From DATKCN01 sp035513175 (GTDB taxonomy: Bacteria > Chloroflexota > Chloroflexia > Thermomicrobiales > CFX8), in the NCBI GenBank assembly GCA_035513175.1, contig DATKCN010000191.1:1-9900 (forward strand): a stretch of DNA of 9,900 nucleotides. The letters are read 5' to 3'. Position 1 is the first letter of the stretch. Each line of letters opens with the position of its first letter. A program made the position numbers and the translations under genes. Under the pieces are notes generated by a model. The model was not told the DNA's origin and searched no databases. It saw nothing but the letters and a program-made list of their open reading frames with translations. Below are positions 1 through 5,255 of this stretch, in pieces.

Positions 1-292
1 AGGTCACGTAGTCGTCGAAGGCATCCCAGCTTGCTGATCCCGCCATGGCTGCCATGTGAACGACAACATCGGCATCGTGAACCAGTGAGCTCAGGTCCGC
101 TACCCGCAAGTCGGCTTCCTTGAACTCGAATCGATCAGACCCTGCGAGCTTCCGGATGTTGTCCTCTTTGATCGCCCTTGGGTAATACGGGATGAATCCG
201 TCGACGCCAACGACGGTATGTCCGTCCGCCACGAGCCGTTCACAGAGATGCGAGCCAATAAACCCCGCTGCTCCTGTCACTAGTACTTGCAT
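1..292 (-). CDS. NAD-dependent sugar epimerase/dehydratase, N-terminal part (cut by window edge)
   Basis: Reading down from the ATG at 292-290 gives a protein beginning MQVLVTGAAGFIGSHLCERL. This is the Rossmann-fold start of the extended SDR family, with the dinucleotide-binding GxxGxxG at residues 7-13. Further on, VVGVDGFIPYYPRAIKEDNI resembles the region that follows beta-strand 2 in UDP-glucuronate 4-epimerases and related enzymes, and DADVVVHMAAMAG matches the conserved strand-4 segment. About 97 codons are visible, roughly a third of the usual 310-340 aa; the catalytic YxxxK motif lies outside the window. Such enzymes convert nucleotide sugars in the cytoplasm, which fits the polysaccharide genes to the right. 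The gene diverges from the DUF4012 gene. No strong Shine-Dalgarno is seen (AAGG about 14 nt upstream). The fold is clear, but the exact substrate cannot be told from this part. Confidence 0.9.
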   Translation of the reverse strand, partial: MQVLVTGAAGFIGSHLCERLVADGHTVVGVDGFIPYYPRAIKEDNIRKLAGSDRFEFKEADLRVADLSSLVHDADVVVHMAAMAGSASWDAFDDYVT

Positions 293-311
293 CGTCGCGA
301 CGTGTGCCTTC

Positions 312-326
312 CCGATTAGAAATCGG
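312..326. repeat. 15-bp inverted repeat in the leader of the leftward epimerase
   Basis: CCGATT-AGA-AATCGG is a perfect 6-bp inverted repeat with a 3-nt centre. It lies just downstream of the candidate -10 and overlaps the predicted transcription start of the minus-strand epimerase. It could be an operator or a small 5' hairpin. No U-tract follows on either strand, so a terminator is unlikely. Confidence 0.45.
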
Positions 327-328
327 CC

Positions 329-358
329 ATGTAATGCCGGGCAGATCATTCGTGTCAA
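329..358 (-). promoter_or_regulatory. Candidate sigma-70 promoter for the leftward epimerase
   Basis: On the minus strand a perfect -35 hexamer TTGACA (358-353) is followed after 18 nt by TTACAT (334-329), a weak -10. Transcription would begin near 322 and leave a leader of about 30 nt before the ATG at 292. The -35 match is strong and the -10 poor, so this is a candidate only. Confidence 0.4.
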
Positions 359-390
359 TTATGTCTCACAGCACCTCTACTGGGCGCCGC

Positions 391-403
391 GGTGTGTCAC
401 ACC
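391..403. repeat. 13-bp perfect inverted repeat GGTGTGTCACACC
   Basis: The arms GGTGTG and CACACC flank a single central T. The site lies about 33 bp upstream of the candidate -35 of the leftward epimerase, where a regulator dimer could bind. The symmetry is seen directly; the function is inferred. Confidence 0.4.
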
Positions 404-441
404 TTACCACTGGAGTAGGTAATTGGTTCGTAAATTCGGTC

Positions 442-455
442 ACGAGAAATCTCGT
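442..455. repeat. 14-bp inverted repeat bordering the DUF4012 remnant
   Basis: ACGAGA-AA-TCTCGT is a perfect 6-bp inverted repeat with a 2-nt centre. It ends 7 bp before the point (463) where similarity to the intact DUF4012 gene begins. It could mark a rearrangement junction or be a regulatory site. Confidence 0.4.
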
Positions 456-462
456 ACAGAAT

Positions 463-553
463 ACCGAGGTCTTCCTGACCTTCAGCATCGAATCCACGGC
501 GCTGGCGAAGGATGCCTCCCAACTGGCAGCCGATGTCTATGCTGCTTATGAGG
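463..553 (+). pseudogene. Relict fragment of a second DUF4012 gene
   Basis: These 91 bases align without gaps to 1434-1524 of the intact DUF4012 gene, with 78 of 91 identical by eye. The translation TEVFLTFSIESTALAKDASQ, continuing LAADVYAAY, parallels residues 134-164 of the intact protein. Nine of the 13 differences fall at third codon positions, so the copy diverged mostly while under protein-level selection. Fainter similarity may continue: RIVDD near 638-652 against QIDD at 1598-1607, and an ACGAACGAC stretch near 890 against one near 1797. If these are real, the remnant runs to about 920 with net insertions. The frame is open from 304 to 891, but its only starts lack a ribosome binding site, and neither the membrane anchor nor the core DUF4012 motif is present. 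I read it as a dead gene piece. Confidence 0.7.
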
Positions 554-1034
554 AATGTACCGCGTCAGGATCGATAGCCTCGTCAATGGAAAGCCGGAAG
601 GCTACACTGCGGTCGGCCACACGTCATCGCTCAACCAGGATCGTCGACGATAGGTCAAGTTTGGCGGCCATGGCGTCGTTCCTCGAGCGTGCGGAAAACG
701 GTCCGTCGCGTAAGCATGCGGCACGAGACACTGCCAGAGAATCGCGCGGTCTGCTGAAGCATACTCAACCAGTAAACCCGGTTTCTGCTGTTGTGAGCGT
801 GAGCGAAACGGAACGCGCCGGCATAACGAATCCCCTCATGTTCCTGGTCGACGCCGTGACGACTCCTGCGTCCACGGCGTTAACGGGATAAACGAACGAC
901 GCCCAGAGACCGAATCCGTGCGTTAGCGCCGCGTGCCGCCATTCTCTACACTTGGGCCTTGCGGTCGGCATTCGCCCGCTGCCGTCGGAGTGGATCCGGC
1001 AGCAAGCGGAGTCCTCGTGCCCGAAAGGTCTCTC

Positions 1035-3092
1035 ATGAACGGTCCTGAGACTGAGGAACATCGAGTGCGTCCCTTCACCAGCTGGTGGCCACGACGGTCC
1101 CCGCTGTCACTGCGTGATCTTGTGTCGACCCGCAAGCGCATCATATTCATCACGCTCACCGCTATTACCATCGTTCTCCTCGCGACCGCCGTCTGGCGCC
1201 AACAGGCACTCGAAGCCGACTACCGCTCCGCTCGCTCGCACATCGACGCCGCCCGCAGCCTCGTGCCGGAACAAGACAGCGACGAGAGCATGCAGTTCGA
1301 GAATCTGCAGACCATCGCCTGGCATCTCGAACAGGCCGAAGACCGCATGCGCAGTGTCGACCGGCGTCTGCACCCGCCGCTGTTGCCTTCGATCGTGCGC
1401 ATTACTCCGTTTGTTGGCAAGCAATACCGGTCCACCGAGGACTTCCTGACCTTCAGCATCGAATCCACCGCCCTCGCGCAGGATGCCGCCCAGCTCGCGG
1501 CCGATGTCTACGCCGCCTATCAGGTCACCGGCCTCAGCGGCCCGGCCGATCCAGACGCGCCGACGTGGCTCGGGGTCGTGCGCGCCAACCGCGCGCAGAT
1601 CGACGACATGCTCGTGCGCTTCGACACTATCGTGCTCATGCGGTCCCAGCTCGACGAAGAGCACCTTCCAGCGCGCGGCCAGCGCCTGCTCGCCACGGCC
1701 GATCCGCTGCTCGATCGCGCCAGCGAGCTGCGGCAGGAATACGCCTCGCTGCTCGACTACTTCGACACGCTCGACATCGCCCTCGGTGGCACGGGAACGA
1801 ACGACCCCGCCCCCCTCCCCAATCCCGATCCGACGCCTGTCGATGAGCCCGATGGCGAGACTGAAACCCCCGAGCCGGTCGTCCCCGCTCCGGCGGACCC
1901 CAGCGGTCGCTACATCATCCTGCTGCAGAACAGCAACGAAATCCGGCAGGCTGGCGGCTTCGCCGGCACCTACGCCGTGCTGACCCTGCGCGATGGACGC
2001 CTGCTCGACTACGAAATCAACAGCATCACCGAGCTTGACAGCGCGTACCATGCGGCGCGTGACGAGCCGATCCCCGCCCCTGGGCCGATCGCGCTGTACC
2101 TGTCTCAGCCCGAGTGGTTCCCGCGTGACGTCAACTGGCTGGTCGACTTCTCAGATGCTGCCCGCCTCCTGCTGCAGATGTACGCCGAAACCGGCCGTCC
2201 CCCCGTGTCGGGCGTCATAGCCGTCGATTCCTCCGCCGTCGAAGGCCTGCTCGGCGTCGTCGGGTCACTTGACGTGCAGATCGGAGATGACGAGCTCACC
2301 GTCCACGAGCACGACCTCATCGACACAATCGAGTCCTATCGCGGCAGAGGCGGCGAGTCGCACAAGGACGCGGTGCGCATCATCGGCACTGCGCTGCTCG
2401 AACGCATTCGCGGCCAGGGCCTGAGCGGTCAGAAGGAGATCATCGACGCGCTGACGGCCCGAGCGGATCGCGGCGACATCCAGTTCTTCTCCCTCGATTC
2501 ACGCCTGCAGGCCGAGATTGAGAATCGAGGCTGGGGTGGCCGGCTGCGGCCTGATCCCGACACGCCGACCATCGCGATGACAATCGCCAACATCGTCGGC
2601 AACAAGGCCAGCCAGAAGATCGAGATTTCGTCGTCGCTCGAACTATGGGGCGCCGGTGACGCGGCCGTCACGCACGCCCGCTGGACGATCCGATTCGCGC
2701 ACACCGGCGATCCCGATGGGGACCGACTCTACAATGGCTTCCATCGGACGTGGGTCGCGTTGTACCTGCCCGAGGGCGCAACGATTACCAGCTCATCGAT
2801 GCGACCGGCCCCGGCCGAGCTGAACGCGAATCCGGGCGAATTCGGCTTCCACGTCGAGCTGCTTTCAGGCGAACACCGGGCCTTCATCGTGCACGTCACC
2901 TTCGCTGAGCCACTGGACCGGATCGTGATCCGCCGTCCGACAGGAGTCCAGAACAACATACTGGAGGTAGACGTACACGACACAGGCGGGTGCGATGTGC
3001 GCACAACCGTCGATGTCGACCAGCATTACACCATCAGCGTTGCGGAGTGTGGCGTCACTCCACTGTTGCCGCGCCAGGCACAGGACCAGTAG
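1035..3092 (+). CDS. DUF4012 domain protein, membrane-anchored, extracytoplasmic
   Basis: This protein of 685 aa has unknown function. Residues 1-35 are Arg-rich (RKR just before the membrane) and likely cytoplasmic. Residues 36-53 form one hydrophobic segment (IIFITLTAITIVLLATAV), so the rest is predicted to lie outside. Residues about 54-250 are mostly charged and helical. Residues 252-290 are a Pro/Asp/Glu-rich linker. From 292 comes the DUF4012 signature RYIILLQNSNEIRQAGGFAG, in which QN, E, R and GGF are the usual conserved residues. The family is frequent in Chloroflexota and Actinomycetota and often sits near polysaccharide genes. The ATG at 1035 is chosen because GAAAGG (1023-1028) lies 6 nt upstream; a longer in-frame start at 933 has no such site and adds a low-complexity tail. 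A relict of a paralogue lies just upstream. A role in surface-polymer export or attachment is an inference from neighbours only. Confidence 0.9.
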   Translation: MNGPETEEHRVRPFTSWWPRRSPLSLRDLVSTRKRIIFITLTAITIVLLATAVWRQQALEADYRSARSHIDAARSLVPEQDSDESMQFENLQTIAWHLEQAEDRMRSVDRRLHPPLLPSIVRITPFVGKQYRSTEDFLTFSIESTALAQDAAQLAADVYAAYQVTGLSGPADPDAPTWLGVVRANRAQIDDMLVRFDTIVLMRSQLDEEHLPARGQRLLATADPLLDRASELRQEYASLLDYFDTLDIALGGTGTNDPAPLPNPDPTPVDEPDGETETPEPVVPAPADPSGRYIILLQNSNEIRQAGGFAGTYAVLTLRDGRLLDYEINSITELDSAYHAARDEPIPAPGPIALYLSQPEWFPRDVNWLVDFSDAARLLLQMYAETGRPPVSGVIAVDSSAVEGLLGVVGSLDVQIGDDELTVHEHDLIDTIESYRGRGGESHKDAVRIIGTALLERIRGQGLSGQKEIIDALTARADRGDIQFFSLDSRLQAEIENRGWGGRLRPDPDTPTIAMTIANIVGNKASQKIEISSSLELWGAGDAAVTHARWTIRFAHTGDPDGDRLYNGFHRTWVALYLPEGATITSSSMRPAPAELNANPGEFGFHVELLSGEHRAFIVHVTFAEPLDRIVIRRPTGVQNNILEVDVHDTGGCDVRTTVDVDQHYTISVAECGVTPLLPRQAQDQ

Positions 3093-3362
3093 CGATCGGC
3101 ATTCCGATGGCGCGCCATCGAATTCGAGACGCAACACGCCGGACGACAACAACCCGGCAGTGACGTTCGTGCCTTGCAGTCCAAGCAGGACAGCTCGATC
3201 GATCTATTGTGTCGTGCTCGGCTACATTCCTCAATGTCACCAGAATGCGTCGCTTGACGCGGGGTGGAGTTCCGGCAAGCCGCTTTCCGGCTGAAATCCG
3301 CCATCATCGATTGTGACAGAACATCCACAAAAAAGTGATGCCTGGAGACGGTCTTGTCGTGT

Positions 3363-3378
3363 AACTGTCGCGACAGTT
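3363..3378. promoter_or_regulatory. 16-bp perfect palindrome, operator candidate
   Basis: AACTGTCGCGACAGTT reads the same on both strands over all 16 bases. It lies 230-245 bp before the sugar transferase start, in a gene gap. This size and symmetry suit a dimeric helix-turn-helix regulator. The regulator is unknown and no copy of the full site was noticed elsewhere in the window. Confidence 0.5.
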
Positions 3379-3519
3379 CCGGCCGCTGATTGTTTGCGCG
3401 AACCGAAATGTATGCCTAAGTGTCAATACGTTACAAGCAGCCGATCTTGTGATATCGTACAGATCAATCACGCAGTCGAATGACTGGCGCAAAACGCTGT
3501 ACGTTCTGGCTATGGCGGT

Positions 3520-3531
3520 GCGTACGTACGC
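3520..3531. promoter_or_regulatory. 12-bp perfect palindrome GCGTACGTACGC
   Basis: This fully symmetric 12-mer is 76 bp before the chosen TTG start of the sugar transferase, close to where a promoter or operator would be expected. TATGCT at 3536-3541, just after it, resembles a -10 hexamer, but no -35 is found at the right distance. Confidence 0.35.
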
Positions 3532-3595
3532 GAATTATGCTGACTTAGACGAGTGATTGTTTCGTCACCTGAGCGTCAAACGAATGTTAACCTTC

Positions 3596-3610
3596 GGAGG
3601 TGGACACTTG
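3596..3610 (+). promoter_or_regulatory. Strong Shine-Dalgarno that fixes a TTG start
   Basis: GGAGGTGG begins at 3596, and the GGAGG core ends 7 nt before TTG at 3608-3610, which is an ideal distance. In-frame starts further up (ATG 3584, TTG 3557) have no such site, and using them would place this one inside the coding region. I therefore take TTG 3608 as the start. Confidence 0.7.
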
Positions 3611-4372
3611 TCCGCTGAACGTCAGGATTCATGGCATTACTCGCACCCAGTGGCCTTGAACGGCGACGGGGTTGCGGCGCACGCGCGCAACTCGACCACA
3701 CCAGGCGATCCGTTGCTGGGTCTAGCCGCCCTTAATGCCCGGTCGCGGGCGCGGGTCATGCGTGCCCAGCGGCGCGTGTATTCACGCGGGGTGAAGCGTC
3801 TAGTGGACGTGGTGTTCGGGAGCGTGCTGTTCGCGTTGTGCTTTCCCGTGCTGGCGCTGGCATACATCGCGATCTTGCTGGAGTCGGGCCGCCCGGTGAT
3901 GTTCATGCAGAAACGGGTTGGCCGGGATGGCGTGCTCTTCGAAGTCATGAAGTTTCGCACCATGATTCCCGATCGGCGATCCCACTCGCTGGACATCACC
4001 TTTCGCGATCGAAGGGTGAGACACAAGAGCAGCTCAGACCCGCGGGTGACGCGCGTCGGCGCGTTCCTGCGGCGAACCAGCATCGACGAGCTTCCTCAGT
4101 TGCTCAACGTCGTGCGCGGAGAGATGAGCCTGGTTGGACCGCGGCCGGAATTGCCGGGTCTGGTTGAACGGTATGAGGATTGGCAACACGCGCGTCACCT
4201 CGTGCGTCCCGGCATTACCGGCTGGTGGCAGATCAACGGACGCAGCGACCTCCCGATGCATCTCAGCACCGACCTGGACATCTTCTATCTTGAGCATATG
4301 TCGTTCTGGCTTGACGTGCGGATCCTGCTGCAGACACCGGCGAGCGTCGTGAACGGCCACGGCGCATACTGA
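3608..4372 (+). CDS. Undecaprenyl-phosphate sugar-1-phosphate transferase (bacterial sugar transferase)
   Basis: The protein has 254 aa from the TTG start. It is a monotopic phosphoglycosyl transferase of the PglC/WbaP C-terminal type, which moves a sugar phosphate from a nucleotide sugar to undecaprenyl phosphate and so starts repeat-unit synthesis at the inner membrane face. Seen: KRLVDVVFGSVLFAL (63-77) leading into the re-entrant hydrophobic stretch to about 91; QKRVGRDG (101-108); KFRTM (115-119); the catalytic D160-E161 dyad in SIDELPQLLN; RGEMSLVGPRPE (170-181); RPGITGWWQINGRS (200-213); and the closing D...Y...S..LD..IL..T pattern. The first 55 residues are polar and unlike the family, and there is no four-helix N-terminal domain as in full-length WbaP. 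The gene stands alone on its strand and converges with the WecG-like gene. The sugar specificity is unknown. Confidence 0.93.
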   Translation: MSAERQDSWHYSHPVALNGDGVAAHARNSTTPGDPLLGLAALNARSRARVMRAQRRVYSRGVKRLVDVVFGSVLFALCFPVLALAYIAILLESGRPVMFMQKRVGRDGVLFEVMKFRTMIPDRRSHSLDITFRDRRVRHKSSSDPRVTRVGAFLRRTSIDELPQLLNVVRGEMSLVGPRPELPGLVERYEDWQHARHLVRPGITGWWQINGRSDLPMHLSTDLDIFYLEHMSFWLDVRILLQTPASVVNGHGAY

Positions 4373-4376
4373 GCTC

Positions 4377-4390
4377 CACGCGCGAGCGTG
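4377..4390. other. Small GNRA-loop hairpin between convergent genes
   Basis: CACGC-GCGA-GCGTG forms a 5-bp stem with a GNRA tetraloop, 5 bp after the sugar transferase stop and about 60 bp after the end of the converging WecG-like gene. No T-run follows on either strand, so it does not qualify as an intrinsic terminator. It could protect mRNA 3' ends. Confidence 0.25.
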
Positions 4391-4451
4391 TCGTTAAGAA
4401 CCGACGTCGTCATCCGCGCGGCCAGTTCGCGACGAGCGCTGCGACAGTGGA

Positions 4452-5255
4452 TTATCCGTACGATCGTTCGGTGATCTGGTCTGCCTCGATGATGTCGAAG
4501 CGTCTCAGTCGCGTGCGTTGAGCCACGACCAGGGCGAGATACCACGGGTTGAGGAGCAGGTACCTGCGCCACAGGCGCCGTGGTTCCGTGCGCAGTCGAT
4601 AGAGCCACTCAAGCCCCTTGGCCTGCATCCACGCCGGCGCCTGCTTCACGACGCCGGCGTGGAAGTCAAACGCCGCTCCAACGGCGATGATCGGCATCTG
4701 CAACGCCTCGCGATACTCATAGGCCCAGATTTCCTGCCGGGGACAGCCGAGGCCGACGAACGTGACGCGCGCGCCAGACCGGCGAATCCGGTCGACGACG
4801 TCCTCCTTTTCGGCTGGAGACAGCGACCTGAATCTCGACGGAGAAATGCCGCTAATGGAGAGCTCGGGGAATTTCACTTGCAGCGTGTCGCGCAGTCGCG
4901 AGACAGTCGCCTCGGAACTGCCGTACAGGTAAATTCCCACCCCCTGCCGCTGGGCGGCGTCGCAGACACGCAGCATTAGCGTCGGGCCATACACTCGTTC
5001 GCGGAGCGCGGTTCGATGAATCAGATTCATGGCCCAGCGCACGGGTTGGCCATCAGGAACCACAAGGTCAAACGAGTTCACCCGCGCGCCAAACTCGCGA
5101 TCGATGTGGGAGGTCATCACACCGTGGACCGCCAGCGCGGCGACGGTCATTGGCCGGCCGTCAACGGCCGCGGCAATGACCTGGCTGACGGTGGCGCCGT
5201 AATCGATCGCGTCTACCAGCACGCCGATAATATTCTGCTTGCGCTGGTCAGCCAC
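4452..5255 (-). CDS. WecG/TagA/CpsF family glycosyltransferase
   Basis: The protein has 267 aa from the GTG at 5255-5253. GT26-family enzymes add the second sugar (for example ManNAc or ManNAcA) to an undecaprenyl-PP-linked sugar at the cytoplasmic membrane face. Seen: NIIGVLVDAIDY (8-19), the usual family opening; VPDGQPVRW (66-74) with the likely catalytic Asp68; RVYGPTLM (87-94); VGIYLYGSSE (106-115); VTFVGLGCPRQEIW (164-177); GAAFDFHAGVVKQAP (193-207); and KGLEWLYRLRTEPRRLWRRY (213-232), the Arg-rich tail that contacts the membrane in TagA. The GTG overlaps the upstream epimerase end by 8 bp, suggesting translational coupling. An in-frame ATG at 5330 would add 25 residues of low-complexity sequence and an 83-bp overlap and has no Shine-Dalgarno; the GTG has none either but fits the family length better. 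Confidence 0.92.
   Translation of the reverse strand: MADQRKQNIIGVLVDAIDYGATVSQVIAAAVDGRPMTVAALAVHGVMTSHIDREFGARVNSFDLVVPDGQPVRWAMNLIHRTALRERVYGPTLMLRVCDAAQRQGVGIYLYGSSEATVSRLRDTLQVKFPELSISGISPSRFRSLSPAEKEDVVDRIRRSGARVTFVGLGCPRQEIWAYEYREALQMPIIAVGAAFDFHAGVVKQAPAWMQAKGLEWLYRLRTEPRRLWRRYLLLNPWYLALVVAQRTRLRRFDIIEADQITERSYG
5248..5255 (-). promoter_or_regulatory. 8-bp stop/start overlap coupling epimerase to glycosyltransferase
   Basis: On the minus strand GTGGCTGA contains the GTG start of the glycosyltransferase and the TGA stop of the epimerase. No Shine-Dalgarno precedes the GTG, so re-initiation by ribosomes finishing the epimerase is the likely route. Confidence 0.6.

Larger units (their letters stand above)
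293..1034. other. Non-coding stretch between divergent epimerase and DUF4012 genes
   Basis: Besides the epimerase promoter candidate, three short inverted repeats and the DUF4012 remnant, I see no gene in these roughly 740 bases. Base use is visibly less GC-biased at third positions than in the flanking genes. No convincing promoter for the rightward DUF4012 gene was found: TTAGCG at 923 and TACACT at 947 are 18 nt apart but match consensus poorly. Confidence 0.6.
3093..3607. other. Intergenic region upstream of the sugar transferase
   Basis: These roughly 515 bases are AT-richer than the genes around them and hold no credible gene; the short open frames here lack family features and ribosome binding sites. 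There are two perfect palindromes (3363-3378 and 3520-3531). A small stem AGCCG-CTTTC-CGGCT at 3278-3292 has no T-run and is a poor terminator. A TTACAA (3430) to TATCGT spacing of 16 is a weak promoter candidate. Confidence 0.55.

Noticed and set aside
304..891. Plus-strand open frame of 195 codons as a functional small gene
   Set aside because: There is no ribosome binding site at any start, no membrane anchor or core motif, and only a short block resembles DUF4012; better read as a remnant.
1107..2051. Minus-strand open frame of 314 codons inside the DUF4012 gene
   Set aside because: It is the antisense shadow of a GC-rich gene; the product has no recognisable motif and the plus strand carries the clear DUF4012 signature.
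3278..3292. Stem AGCCG-CTTTC-CGGCT after the DUF4012 gene as a terminator
   Set aside because: Only 5 bp of stem, nearly 190 bp past the stop, and no T-run on either strand.
3430..3457. TTACAA-N16-TATCGT as a promoter of the sugar transferase
   Set aside because: The -35 matches only three of six and the -10 four of six, with about 150 bp of leader; not strong enough to list as a feature.
4373..4451. Bidirectional terminator between the convergent sugar transferase and WecG-like gene
   Set aside because: The only hairpin (4377-4390) is short and lacks a T-run in both directions.
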